A DNA stretch of 64,000 nt, from the NCBI RefSeq assembly GCF_050433385.1, contig NZ_JBNPXI010000016.1, positions 1-64,000 on the forward strand. Direction: 5' to 3'. The notes below the pieces were generated by a model. It had not been told where the DNA came from. It saw nothing but the letters and a program-made list of their open reading frames with translations, and did not search any database. Origin of the DNA: Brassicibacter mesophilus. GTDB taxonomy: Bacteria; Bacillota; Clostridia; Tissierellales; Proteiniboraceae. This document shows positions 36,813-45,512 of the stretch, one piece after another. How positions within the stretch are numbered: the stretch's first letter is position 1; each line of letters starts with the position of its first letter. The position numbers were made by a program, and so were the translations under genes.

Positions 36813-36843
36813 TTGTAATTATACAATTATCTGATGTATAATT
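36813..36843 (+). promoter_or_regulatory. promoter with 9-bp inverted repeat before the GyrI-like gene
   Basis: TTGTAA (36813-36818), 18 bases, TATAAT (36837-36842). It is overlaid by AATTATACA-N9-TGTATAATT (36817-36843); the same arms with N8 recur at 43497-43522. Confidence 0.6.
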
Positions 36844-36886
36844 AAATGAGAACATAAAGTCTTTAATATAATGGGAGGTTTGAAAT

Positions 36887-37351
36887 ATGGAAATAACAAA
36901 GTGTGTAAAAGAGTCGTTTTCGGTCATAGGTAAAGAAGGTTCTACAAATGACGGAAAAGGTTTTATTCAGAAATTATGGGCTGATGCTAATTCTAGTTTT
37001 GCAGAAGTGTCACCATTAGCGAAGAAAGATGAGAATGGAAATCTTCTTGGAATATGGGGTGCAATGTCCGATTTATCCCGCTCCTTTAATCCTTGGGAGG
37101 ATAATTTCACAAAAGGACTTTACCTTGCAGGTGTTGAGGTTATGGACAATGCTCAAGCACCACAAGGTTGGATGAAATGGACAATTCCATCGTATGAGTA
37201 TATTTATGTCAAGAATGAAAATCAAAATACATTTACCGAAGTTATAGAGTATTTGAAAGAAAACAATATCAAACTTGTGGGTGCAGTTCATGACTATACC
37301 TGTCCTGAAGATGGACAAGGATATATTTTTTTCCCAATACGAAGAGTATGA
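36887..37351 (+). CDS. stand-alone GyrI-like (effector-binding domain) protein
   Basis: 154 aa resembling the GyrI/AraC_E_bind fold: SFSVIGKEGST near 10, GIWGAMSDLS near 55, YLAGVEVMDNAQAPQGWMKWTIPSYEYIYV around 79-108 and a C-terminal GYIFFPIRR. Such proteins bind small amphipathic ligands and some give drug tolerance. AGGAGG-like GGGAGG lies 8 bases before the ATG. It is the only intact plus-strand gene in the island, divergent from the activator gene. Confidence 0.8.
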   Translation: MEITKCVKESFSVIGKEGSTNDGKGFIQKLWADANSSFAEVSPLAKKDENGNLLGIWGAMSDLSRSFNPWEDNFTKGLYLAGVEVMDNAQAPQGWMKWTIPSYEYIYVKNENQNTFTEVIEYLKENNIKLVGAVHDYTCPEDGQGYIFFPIRRV

Positions 37352-37436
37352 GAAAAATTTTTGTTCGTATTTTCATAAGATGTGGGTTAAGGGAACTTTT
37401 TAACGAGTTCCCTTAAAATATATCATATTATCAACA

Positions 37437-37700
37437 CTATGCTTTAACAGAGCCTAATTTAATACCAAAGGTTTTTATCCATCCATATCTCAAGCTATAA
37501 ATCTCATCATTGATATCTAAGACTTCAAACCTAGTAAATAGTAACCATTCTTGCTTCTGCTTGATAAAAATTCTAATCTTTTTTTCAATTTTCTGGGCAG
37601 AGGAAAAGAGCTCTTTAGTAATAATTTTACCTAACTTCTTTCTTACGGCTTTATAGATAGCAATTTCAAAACCAAAAGTATAATAAATGTTATAAATCAA
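37437..37700 (-). CDS. hypothetical protein or gene fragment, 87 aa
   Basis: Frame with a basic, hydrophobic-rich product (EKKIRIFIKQKQEWLLF). No family recognised; no clear Shine-Dalgarno. Its C-terminal bases 37456-37479 match 23 of 24 bases of the 3' part of the HAD phosphatase gene at 52610-52633 (both encode IKTFGIKL), suggesting a chimeric or truncated origin. Confidence 0.3.
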   Translation of the reverse strand: MIYNIYYTFGFEIAIYKAVRKKLGKIITKELFSSAQKIEKKIRIFIKQKQEWLLFTRFEVLDINDEIYSLRYGWIKTFGIKLGSVKA

Positions 37701-37712
37701 ATTACCTTATCC

Positions 37713-37815
37713 TAATCTCATCTTATAAAGCTAAAATATTTCATCTCTTAAAGTATAGTCAGATTATTTAATCTGCTGTTTTATGTACTTTATATCTTGA
37801 TTTTAGATGAGATTA
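37713..37815. repeat. MITE-like inverted-repeat segment
   Basis: TAATCTCATCT (37713-37723) and AGATGAGATTA (37805-37815) are perfect 11-bp inverted ends; flanking CAAATTA / TAATTTG extends the match imperfectly, and an inner palindrome CAGATTA-TT-TAATCTG is present. No other coding signal in 37701-37889. Confidence 0.4.
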
Positions 37816-37889
37816 ATTTGACATTTGTGGTATGGAATAATTTGCTAAGTAATATTTAGTATTAATTCACTACAATACTAACCTTTAAT

Positions 37890-39221
37890 TTATAAATTAT
37901 ACTTCTTAAATTTACGAACTACCGTTGAATGATCAACTCCAATGGCTTCTGCCATTTGTCTTGTACTTGAAAATAATTTTTTCACATTAAATAAATATTC
38001 TTTCTCCATACGTTCCATATATTCATTTAATCTGTGCTTTGACATCTCTTTTCTATTTATATTATTATTAGAAGGAAAATCCAAAGTGTTTCCTTGACTT
38101 AATATCACCATTTTTTCTATCATATTCTTTAATTCACGTACATTCCCTGGCCAATCATACTGCTGCAATTGAATTAATGTATCTACTCCTAGCTTTTTTG
38201 TAATTCCATATTTACTCGTATAACGCTTTAAGAAATGTACAGCTAAGGGAATAATATCAGATTGTCTTTCTCGTAAAGGCGGAATATTAATAGTCACAAC
38301 ACTTAATCGATAATATAAGTCTTCTCTAAATTTATTCTTCTGAATTTGTTCTTTAATATTTTGATTCGTTGCTGCGATAATTCGAATATCAATAGGAACT
38401 TCTTCTACGCTACCTATAGGTGAATATACTCTGTTCTCCAAAACTCGCAAAAGTTTCACCTGCAAATATTGAGGTAATTCACCAATTTCATCCAGAAAAA
38501 GAGTTCCATTTTGTGCATAATGAAGAATTCCTTTCTTCCCTTCTTTTAATCCCCCTGTAAAGCTTCCTGGTGTATAACCAAATAGCTCAGACTCCATAAG
38601 TTCACCAGGTATTGCTCCGCAATTTAACGTAATAAATCGATGACTGGCTCTTGGACTATTTTTATGAATATAGCTAGCTACAACATCCTTACCAACTCCT
38701 GTCTCACCTAAAATTAATACACTTGCATCTACTTTGCTTACTGTCTTAGCCAAATCAATAACCTGTATCATCTCTGGAGAATTAGCTATAATTTCTTGAT
38801 CACCGCATTTTATATCATTTGACGAATGAGCAATTTTTTCGTTTACTTCCATTAAGTTTTGATTTAAATTAACATAACTAGAAATATCCCTAACATTAGT
38901 AATTGTATACTCTAATTCACCATTTATTGAAAAAATTGGTTTTGAAACTGTAATAATCTCTACCCCATTTTTTTCATGGTGTACATGAGTATATGTACGT
39001 TGATATTTAATACAGGATAAACAAGTAGATTTAGTAATAATTCCTTTTGATACATATTCATCAATGTAATGACCTAAAATAGTTTTATCTAATTTCGTCA
39101 TAATTAAATAGCTTGCATTTACATATAAAATTCTTCCTTCTGCATCACTAATCATTATCCCATCGTTGCTCTCATCTATGCATTTAATCATATTTTCGTT
39201 TGTAATAAAGTCGTTTTTCAT
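37890..39221 (-). CDS. sigma-54-dependent activator with PAS sensor
   Basis: About 443 aa. N-terminal PAS (about 10-110) containing a CLSC pair in its middle that could bind a metal or sense redox; AAA+ domain (about 145-375) with Walker A GETGVGKD, GSFTGG in place of GAFTGA, Walker B FLDEIGELP and NVRELKNMIEKM; C-terminal Fis-type HTH (AEAIGVDHSTVVRKF). No receiver domain, so it senses a ligand directly. ATG 39221 has AAGGAGAG upstream. It lies beside the 2-hydroxyacyl-CoA cluster and is its likely activator, but I found no convincing -24/-12 site there. Confidence 0.9.
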   Translation of the reverse strand: MKNDFITNENMIKCIDESNDGIMISDAEGRILYVNASYLIMTKLDKTILGHYIDEYVSKGIITKSTCLSCIKYQRTYTHVHHEKNGVEIITVSKPIFSINGELEYTITNVRDISSYVNLNQNLMEVNEKIAHSSNDIKCGDQEIIANSPEMIQVIDLAKTVSKVDASVLILGETGVGKDVVASYIHKNSPRASHRFITLNCGAIPGELMESELFGYTPGSFTGGLKEGKKGILHYAQNGTLFLDEIGELPQYLQVKLLRVLENRVYSPIGSVEEVPIDIRIIAATNQNIKEQIQKNKFREDLYYRLSVVTINIPPLRERQSDIIPLAVHFLKRYTSKYGITKKLGVDTLIQLQQYDWPGNVRELKNMIEKMVILSQGNTLDFPSNNNINRKEMSKHRLNEYMERMEKEYLFNVKKLFSSTRQMAEAIGVDHSTVVRKFKKYNL

Positions 39222-39294
39222 TGGTTCTCTCCTTTCAAAAAACAAAAATTACAAATTGGGTATTTAAATATATCTATTATTTCTCTATTTCTAT

Positions 39295-39689
39295 TTACCT
39301 GACATTGATAATAAAAAGAACTGCTACTCCTTGATGCAAAATATCATCAAGAATATCAATAACCTTCCAGCCTAATATATTTTCACTAAAAGATGTAATG
39401 ACTTTCTCAACTTCGAAATGAGACATGTCCCCGCCTCCTCTCACAATTTTGTGCCTTATGTGCCCAATAAAATAGAAAGCATAGACGAAGCTACACATTT
39501 ATACTCATAGTTTAATAATACCACCACAGTGCTTAATGTTGAAGTCCTAGATAAATATAATAGCCTTTCAAAGCAATTAACTCTCCAAAGCCTCACATGA
39601 GTGCTTTTATAAGCCACATCCCTTGCAGATAAATAGAGTAGATTATTCGAAAGTTTATCTATCTGACTCCATGTATATCCTTCCTTCAT
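39295..39689 (-). pseudogene. eroded acyl-CoA ligase remnant (N- and C-terminal parts fused by deletion)
   Basis: Two overlapping minus-strand frames. The first (39689-39456) reads YTWSQIDKLSNNLLY, KSTHVRLWRVN and LLNYEYK, matching YNWKQVDQITDSIAE, KGTHVGVWSIN and FNYSYK of the intact ligase at 43825-45471. The second (39498-39295) reads FYFIGHIRHKIVRGGGDMS, EVEKVI and SENILGWKVI, matching FYFCGRMSDMIVRGGENIS, EIECVI and SEDILNVKVV of its C-terminal domain. About 330 central residues are gone and the frame is shifted between the parts. Confidence 0.8.
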
Positions 39690-39789
39690 AAATATAGACT
39701 ACTTCATTACTATATTCTCTAGCGATTTTTTATAAGCTTTATAAGCACTGAGAAGTATTTAACTGATCATCTAAAAATCTTCTTTTCAT

Positions 39790-39847
39790 TATAATATTAA
39801 AGATTAGTATAAGAAAGGAATATATTACACTAATCTTTAATATTATA
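39790..39847. repeat. 19-bp perfect inverted repeat with 20-base loop
   Basis: Arms 39790-39808 and 39829-39847 (ATAATATTAAAGATTAGT and its complement, plus one pair). Located between the remnants downstream of the dehydratase genes. No T run follows, so a terminator is possible but a remnant of mobile DNA equally so. Confidence 0.6.
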
Positions 39848-40040
39848 TGATGAATTTACAAATAATTCTTAATATCCGAATTTCTTGTCATCTCTACAGT
39901 ACGCTCTAACTAAAACATGATTTGCTCATGTCTCGTCGGAACTGATATATCCCATTGTACAAGACTTGATGGATATACAACACTTGTTATTTTTTGTATT
40001 ATACAATTTTCTGAAGATCGGAATGGAAAACTGAATTTAA

Positions 40041-40105
40041 TCGTACATCACTTCCATTCCTTCTTCAGAACATAATTTAATTGTAATTGCTCTTTTGTTT
40101 ACATT
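40041..40105 (-). pseudogene. short remnant of a type III CoA-transferase
   Basis: The minus strand reads NVNKRAITIKLCSEEGMEVM then a stop. Nine of 20 residues match NANKKSIALDLKTLEGKEVM of the intact CoA-transferase (45513-46748). It lies upstream of the ligase remnant in the same order as the intact transferase-ligase pair. The match is short, so this is a tentative call. The remaining bases of 39848-40210 have stops in all frames and show no gene. Confidence 0.4.
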
Positions 40106-40210
40106 TAAAAAATTTTAAGGTGAATTTTCTTACGTAACTAGATCTGCAACATATCTTGCAGAATCAGTGATTTTTAATTTTTTCAACAGAAAAATTTGTA
40201 CAATAATTTA

Positions 40211-41332
40211 TTAATCATCCATACTTTCTACAAAACCTTGCAACCTTGTATTAATTTGCTCAAAGGTTGTTGCTTGCTGGTCAACCTCAATTACCAATAA
40301 AGGAATATTTTCTTCTTTCATCTTTGACATGATAATTGGTACATCATATTCCTCCGGATCACAAAACTTCATTAGTGCCAATACCACTCCATCCGCTTTG
40401 AAATGATGCACTAAGTCAACTAAATGCTGAATACGTCGCTTATACGGATCAAAAGCCAAAGAACAAGCATTATGGTTTATCCATTGCCTTGCCAAGCTCT
40501 TTAGAGCATCGCCTGCAAAAGGCACGTCTGTTCTAAACTGTCTAGTTTCTTGTGCTAAATCATCTCCAACCACATCAATGCCTAATGCTTCAAAATGGCT
40601 AAGAATACCTTTAGGCTCTAGCATAATTCCAGAAACAATAACTCGTTTATTCTTAGAATGTTCTATCGGCTGTAGTCGAAGCTTCTCATTTAACTCCCGA
40701 AGATAGCATAAATACTCTTTTTTATCCATAAAATAAGATGCTTTGATAATTTGATGACGCACCATAGGGGAAATAGTAGTTGTATGCATGGTGGCAATTT
40801 CTGTGAATTCACGCATGACTAAGCGATAATCGTTGTAAAGAATTATGCTTTCTCTTAATGCTTTTTCGGTAATATCTACGTTTAAAATATCTTCTAATTT
40901 TTTAGTGATATATTTGTATTCATTTTCCAAAAATAATTCTGCACTTTTTACTCGTCTATTTTGTGGGTAAACAAAAGGAATAGCTGGACAAGTTCCCTTC
41001 CATTTCTGTCCAAAGCACTTTAGAGTATCGCACATTGCAGGAACTAAAACTGCTTTTAATATATCGTAAGTGCCTTTGGTTTCATATTCCATCACGGACT
41101 GCATTATTGAGCAAGCAAATGCCGGAAGGTAAGTTCTAGCTCTTCTAAGTTCAACCTCTCCTCCCCATAGCCCCACAGGTATACAATTTGCAGCATAGAT
41201 TATTTCCTCTGGAGCATAAGGTGCGATCCAACCTACTGCATTTTTATGATTTCTTTCACAGGATTGTTTAACAGCTTTATCTGGTGAATCAGCTATTTGT
41301 ATTAAATAATTAATAATTTGATTTATCTCCAT
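40211..41332 (-). CDS. 2-hydroxyacyl-CoA dehydratase, beta subunit (HadC/FldC type)
   Basis: 373 aa of the HGD-D/benzoyl-CoA reductase family: NAVGWIAPYAPEEIIYAANCIPVGLWG near 31, CSIMQSVMEYE near 73, PAMCDTLKCFGQKW near 98, then VIVSGIMLEPKG near 230 and a late KADGVVLALMKFCDPEEYD with the last cysteine. Family members carry a [4Fe-4S] cluster held by these cysteines and remove water from (R)-2-hydroxyacyl-CoA by a ketyl-radical route. AAAGGAG site before the ATG. It follows the alpha subunit by 17 bases. Substrate unknown. Confidence 0.9.
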   Translation of the reverse strand: MEINQIINYLIQIADSPDKAVKQSCERNHKNAVGWIAPYAPEEIIYAANCIPVGLWGGEVELRRARTYLPAFACSIMQSVMEYETKGTYDILKAVLVPAMCDTLKCFGQKWKGTCPAIPFVYPQNRRVKSAELFLENEYKYITKKLEDILNVDITEKALRESIILYNDYRLVMREFTEIATMHTTTISPMVRHQIIKASYFMDKKEYLCYLRELNEKLRLQPIEHSKNKRVIVSGIMLEPKGILSHFEALGIDVVGDDLAQETRQFRTDVPFAGDALKSLARQWINHNACSLAFDPYKRRIQHLVDLVHHFKADGVVLALMKFCDPEEYDVPIIMSKMKEENIPLLVIEVDQQATTFEQINTRLQGFVESMDD

Positions 41333-41349
41333 TTTGTTCTCCTTTACTT

Positions 41350-42588
41350 TTAATCTTCAGAACTATTTTTTGAAGGAACCTTTTGACTCATCATTTCTAC
41401 TAAAGCTTCGATGCGTGTTTCATATTGTGCCTTAGAATAATTTCTTGGATCAGCTTGGTCTCCATCAAAAGTCGTAATAGGAATATTTAAACTATCCTTC
41501 AACTCTTTTCCCACTTCATATTGAAGAAAATCGCACATTTTACAACTACGGTTCATATGCATAATTACACCGTCACACTTAGTTTCTTCAATAATACTTT
41601 TTCGAAGATTAATTTGACCATCTAAAGACAGATTATTTCCCATGCCCGTATATGCCTTTGCCATTTCAAAAAGATTTCCAGGTGTATACTCCAATGCCCA
41701 AGCCGATGGATACGTTGAACCTGTCATGTTGATTCTATGATTTTTCAGAACTTTATACGTATGGGACAAATATGGCCAGCATGCTATGCCATCCCACATA
41801 ATTCTATATTTTTCCTCTGTATCCTTTAACCCACACTCACTCCTTGAAATCTTTTCTTCTAATTCCTCCTTTAACTTTCGAAACGTCATTCCACATTCTT
41901 CTTTTCCCCTCATACAAACAATTAACGCCATATAATTAAACATATCAAAACCACTTAAGGGCGAGGGACGCGCTGAACAAAGCATAGTAGCATCATACCA
42001 GTCTTTTGCGTTCTGTGCAGATATCTTCATTACTTCTTGAAATTTTTTTTCATCAAAAGGCTTATTGCAAATTACTTCTAATTGATGAATAATGTCATGA
42101 AATTGTGCTTCAACATATTTTATGTTTTCTTCGGTAATTTCTTTATCATGATTATATGGAACATCAACAATAAGCAAAGGTATATTCAATTCATAGGCAA
42201 TATTTTCATACCATTTTAATAAAGTTTCACAGATATTGTTGCATAGTAAAACTAAGTCTGGCAACGGCAACTCTTCAGATACACATTGCTGTACATCCAT
42301 GTAAGCTAAATTTGCTCTAGCATAACCACATATATCATTGGAGTATCCTTTTCGTTCTGCATATTCCAACAATTCTGGTGCTCCCTTACGTGCTGCAATT
42401 CCTACCACATGATTTTCAGGATAAACGGTATAAATCCCCATCGTTTCACAAAATTCACAGGGAGCAATGGAACTGGACCAACAAACTAAATCACCTCGTT
42501 CCTTGGCTTTTCTTGCATCCTCCATATTCTTAGCCACCAATATATTTAGCATTTCTTTTGAATTCATACTTTCATTGATAATACTCAT
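41350..42588 (-). CDS. 2-hydroxyacyl-CoA dehydratase, alpha subunit (HadB/FldB type)
   Basis: 412 aa, same family as the beta subunit. VCWSSSIAPCEFCETMGIYTVYPEN near 35, DICGYARANLAYMD near 80, LVLLCNNICETLL near 110, then CSARPSPLSGFD and GVIMHMNRSCKMCDFLQYE near 345. Conserved cysteines for the [4Fe-4S] cluster are present. The ATG overlaps the activator stop (ATGA-type coupling), which supports a hadI-hadB-hadC unit. Similar to Fld/Had/Lcd/Hgd dehydratases; the acyl group cannot be told from sequence alone. Confidence 0.9.
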   Translation of the reverse strand: MSIINESMNSKEMLNILVAKNMEDARKAKERGDLVCWSSSIAPCEFCETMGIYTVYPENHVVGIAARKGAPELLEYAERKGYSNDICGYARANLAYMDVQQCVSEELPLPDLVLLCNNICETLLKWYENIAYELNIPLLIVDVPYNHDKEITEENIKYVEAQFHDIIHQLEVICNKPFDEKKFQEVMKISAQNAKDWYDATMLCSARPSPLSGFDMFNYMALIVCMRGKEECGMTFRKLKEELEEKISRSECGLKDTEEKYRIMWDGIACWPYLSHTYKVLKNHRINMTGSTYPSAWALEYTPGNLFEMAKAYTGMGNNLSLDGQINLRKSIIEETKCDGVIMHMNRSCKMCDFLQYEVGKELKDSLNIPITTFDGDQADPRNYSKAQYETRIEALVEMMSQKVPSKNSSED

Positions 42589-43382
42589 ATCCTACCCCTT
42601 TCTTGTCCAAACTCAACAGCAAAGAGCGTTGCACCAATTGCACCAATTAGCTGAGGTGTTTTCGCTACATAAACTTTTTGTTCTAAAACTCTTTCCAAAG
42701 CACGAACTACCCCTTGATTTTGTGCTACCCCGCCGGTTAGTGAAAAATCCTTTTCCATATTGGTTCGATATAACAGACCAAGTGCACGATTAACAATAGA
42801 ATTATGTACGCCCCTGGCAACATCTTCTCGTTTAGCATCTTTGGATAATAATGAAATTACTTCCGATTCTGCAAATACAGTGCATGTACTACTTACCGTT
42901 GCCGGAGTGTGCGATAATTCATCTAAAGTACCTAATTCATCAATAGGTATCTCTAGTATACGTGCCATGACTTCCAAAAATCTTCCCGTTCCAGCTGCAC
43001 ACTTATCATTCATATAGAAACTTAATACTCTTCCTTTTTCATCAATAGAAATTGCTTTAACGTCTTGTCCCCCAATATCTAGAACAGTTCTTACGTTTTT
43101 AAAGACATAATTAATTCCCTTGGCATGACAACTTATTTCACTGAATTGTTTATCTGCATATTCAAGTGAATATCTGCCATATCCAGTAGCCACCGTATAG
43201 CTAACTTGCTCAACAGATAAGGTCGTTGTCGAAAACAACTCATCAATTACTTTTTTAGGTCCACTAGTTCCCGTTCCTAATTGCACCACACTTGTTTGAA
43301 TAATCTCTCGATTTTCATTCATTAATACAGCTTTAGATGATGCTGAACCAATATCAACGCCTAAATAATAAGAAGTATCCAT
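42585..43382 (-). CDS. 2-hydroxyacyl-CoA dehydratase activator (HadI/HgdC type ATPase)
   Basis: 265 aa ASKHA-fold protein. ATP site LGVDIGSASSKAV near 7 and LDIGGQDVKAI near 101; the cluster-binding cysteines are Cys128 (NDKCAAGTGRF) and Cys167 (SSTCTVFAESE), which in the homodimer hold one [4Fe-4S]. It injects one energised electron into the dehydratase at the cost of ATP. TTAGGAG site before ATG 43382. First gene of the third transcription block in the island; leader element copy 1 lies 70-100 bases upstream. Confidence 0.95.
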   Translation of the reverse strand: MDTSYYLGVDIGSASSKAVLMNENREIIQTSVVQLGTGTSGPKKVIDELFSTTTLSVEQVSYTVATGYGRYSLEYADKQFSEISCHAKGINYVFKNVRTVLDIGGQDVKAISIDEKGRVLSFYMNDKCAAGTGRFLEVMARILEIPIDELGTLDELSHTPATVSSTCTVFAESEVISLLSKDAKREDVARGVHNSIVNRALGLLYRTNMEKDFSLTGGVAQNQGVVRALERVLEQKVYVAKTPQLIGAIGATLFAVEFGQERGRI

Positions 43383-43452
43383 TCTACTTTACTCCTAACC
43401 ATGAAGAAAGCACTATTTTCTAAACCTCAGAAGTACTTTCATAATATAATGT

Positions 43453-43486
43453 ATTTAGGTTAATAAAGGCAACCTATAATCCTTTT
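43453..43486 (-). promoter_or_regulatory. repeated leader element, copy 1 (before the dehydratase activator)
   Basis: Sense (minus) strand: AAAGG-ATTAT-AGGTT-G-CCTTT-ATT-AACCT-AAAT. AAAGG pairs with CCTTT and AGGTT with AACCT in crossed order, the topology of an H-type pseudoknot. Copies 2 and 3 are at 46773-46806 and 50994-51026. A nine-codon frame (43442-43413) follows this copy, without a clear ribosome site. Confidence 0.65.
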
Positions 43487-43496
43487 TAAAACTGGC

Positions 43497-43522
43497 AATT
43501 ATACAATTTAAACTGTATAATT
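43497..43522. promoter_or_regulatory. 9-bp inverted repeat, possible operator
   Basis: AATTATACA-N8-TGTATAATT, directly upstream of leader copy 1 on the minus strand. The same arms (N9) overlap the promoter of the 36887 gene. Contains TATAAT on each strand, so a promoter is possible. Confidence 0.5.
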
Positions 43523-43691
43523 TGTTTAAAAGATAGAATGACACTATTTTCTCCTTGAAACTTTGATATCGATTCTATTGATTCCAGAATCATTACTAGT
43601 ATAATCCACTAAGGAAAATATCAGATGAATAATCTAGGTATAAAATCAGTAGTATGTTGAAAATTTAGACCTTTTTCTTCAAAGAACAAGG

Positions 43692-43819
43692 TGGATAGTG
43701 TTAAATACGGTTGGTGCTACCTTGCTTCTGTTATGGATATTAACAGAAGCAAAGTAGTTGGTTTGCTCTATGTCTAAAAATATAGCTACTAAACTAGCTA
43801 TAAAAGCTTTAGAAAATGT
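43692..43819 (+). pseudogene. IS3-family transposase fragment
   Basis: Plus strand encodes KYGWCYLASVMDINRSKVVG, then after a frameshift near 43765 MSKNIATKLAIKALENV, the catalytic-core segment of IS3-type OrfB (compare GWCYLASVMDLYSRKIVG). Only about 40 residues survive, between the ligase and the dehydratase block. No ends seen; the remaining bases 43523-43691 hold no gene. Confidence 0.7.
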
Positions 43820-43824
43820 ATCTA

Positions 43825-45471
43825 CTATATTGACATAGATTCAGTCATGTCCTCACATGATTTTGGTAATTCTAACATTTTTATTATCTTATTTTTTGCT
43901 AACTTTTTAATAGATACAAGATCAACTTTTCCTGTACTATTCATCGGAAACTTATCTAGCTGAAAAACAAAATTTGGTGTCTTATAGTTAGCAAGATGAT
44001 TTTTAACAAATGCTTTTAACCCATCAACATCAATTTTTTTATCTGGTTTCATTATTATTAAAGCAGTAATTTCTTCCTGAACAGCAGTATCTACATCTAC
44101 TCCTACAACTTTAACATTAAGAATATCCTCACTATAGTGTTCTATAACGCATTCAATTTCACTTGGAGAAATATTTTCTCCGCCCCGAACAATCATATCA
44201 CTCATTCGTCCACAAAAATAAAAATAATCATCTTTATCGCGATACCCAACATCATCGGTTTTAAGCCAACCGTCATAAGTATACTTTTCCAGATCCTTTT
44301 GATGCATATTATAATACCCCTTCATTATACAAAAACCTTTTGTCTGGATTTCCCCTTTAACATTCACATCACACTCACAATTGGCTTCATTGTCCCAAAT
44401 ACGTATTTCTATATTTGGAATTGCCTTACCTATCGCTTCTGATTTTAGCATAGTGTCATCATTATAGTCTGACAAAGTAATTAAAGGTGACGTTTCCGTC
44501 TGCCCGTATCCTATTTGTAAATGAGGAATATCTACCTTTGAAACAAACTCACGATATTTCTCACCCGTTATGCCTGAGCCTGCTAAAATACCAGAGTTCC
44601 ATGATGAAATATTGCAATTACCAAAGTTTGGATTCTGAACTAAAAGCATTAACATAGAAGGAACCACATTGAATGCTGTAACACTATACTTCTCTATGAG
44701 TTCCATAGCTTGGTCCGGTTTATATTTACGCATTATTATTGTAGGCATCGCAACCATTAATCCCAATAATAATCCACATGTCATCCCTGAGCAGTGGAAT
44801 ATTGGCATACCAATCAGCATAATATCTTTATTTTTATTCCATCGCATTAAATCTGATAATATTCTTGCATCATTAAGTATACTATAGTATGATAGTAAAA
44901 CACCTTTAGGTAGTTGTGTACTTCCAGAAGTAAAAAGCATACAAGCTGTATCTTCAGTTGTAACCAATCTCTTGGCTTTATTAAGTTTTTCCATGGTTTG
45001 CCATCCTATGGCATCATCGGACTTCTGTAATTCAATAGCTTCATTAAATATACTTATAATACTAAAGTAATCTTTTAACTTAGGAAGATTCTTCTTAACT
45101 TTGTTAATAACTCCTAAGTAATCAATAGAGCCCGTAGATTCTCCATAGAACAAATATTCAATATCAGCATAAGATAAAACATTTTTCATTTCTAAATGCT
45201 TATACGAATAATTAAAAACAGCTGTAACTGCACCAATTTTCATTGCTGCGTATATGATACAAACCTGTTGGATAGAATTAATGCTCCAAACCCCCACATG
45301 TGTACCTTTTTGAATATTTTTTTTTAGCATCATTTCTGCTATGCTGTCAGTAATTTGATCCACTTGTTTCCAATTATAGCTGACATCATCAAAAATATAG
45401 GCTACATCCTCAGGATAATCTTCTGCATTTTTTTTCAACACATCTGAAAGAGTAACATTCAACAAATCCAT
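43825..45471 (-). CDS. acyl-CoA synthetase, AMP-forming (CaiC-like)
   Basis: 548 aa ANL-superfamily enzyme: P-loop LFTSGSTQLPKGV near 180, IGYGQTETSPLI near 318, LKTDDVGYRD near 414, hinge GRMSDMIVRGGENISPSEIE near 429 and catalytic Lys in NSTGKVDLVS near 518. Makes an acyl-CoA from the free acid with ATP. Good AAGGAGG site; 41 bases after the CoA-transferase gene. Together they recall the CaiB/CaiC pair: the ligase could prime the cycle and the transferase then recycles CoA. Confidence 0.92.
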   Translation of the reverse strand: MDLLNVTLSDVLKKNAEDYPEDVAYIFDDVSYNWKQVDQITDSIAEMMLKKNIQKGTHVGVWSINSIQQVCIIYAAMKIGAVTAVFNYSYKHLEMKNVLSYADIEYLFYGESTGSIDYLGVINKVKKNLPKLKDYFSIISIFNEAIELQKSDDAIGWQTMEKLNKAKRLVTTEDTACMLFTSGSTQLPKGVLLSYYSILNDARILSDLMRWNKNKDIMLIGMPIFHCSGMTCGLLLGLMVAMPTIIMRKYKPDQAMELIEKYSVTAFNVVPSMLMLLVQNPNFGNCNISSWNSGILAGSGITGEKYREFVSKVDIPHLQIGYGQTETSPLITLSDYNDDTMLKSEAIGKAIPNIEIRIWDNEANCECDVNVKGEIQTKGFCIMKGYYNMHQKDLEKYTYDGWLKTDDVGYRDKDDYFYFCGRMSDMIVRGGENISPSEIECVIEHYSEDILNVKVVGVDVDTAVQEEITALIIMKPDKKIDVDGLKAFVKNHLANYKTPNFVFQLDKFPMNSTGKVDLVSIKKLAKNKIIKMLELPKSCEDMTESMSI

Positions 45472-45512
45472 TTTATCCTCCTTGCTCGATAAACACAGTC
45501 AGCTTATTAAAA

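Noticed and set aside
39456..39689. 77-residue minus-strand frame as an independent small gene
   Set aside because: Its residues align with the N-terminus of an acyl-CoA ligase, so it is part of a pseudogene.
43453..43486. Leader copy 1 as a sigma-54 promoter (GG-N10-GC on the minus strand)
   Set aside because: Copies 2 and 3 have AC and TC in place of the invariant -12 GC, the -24 box is GGATT and not GGCAC, and copies 2 and 3 lie too close to start codons.
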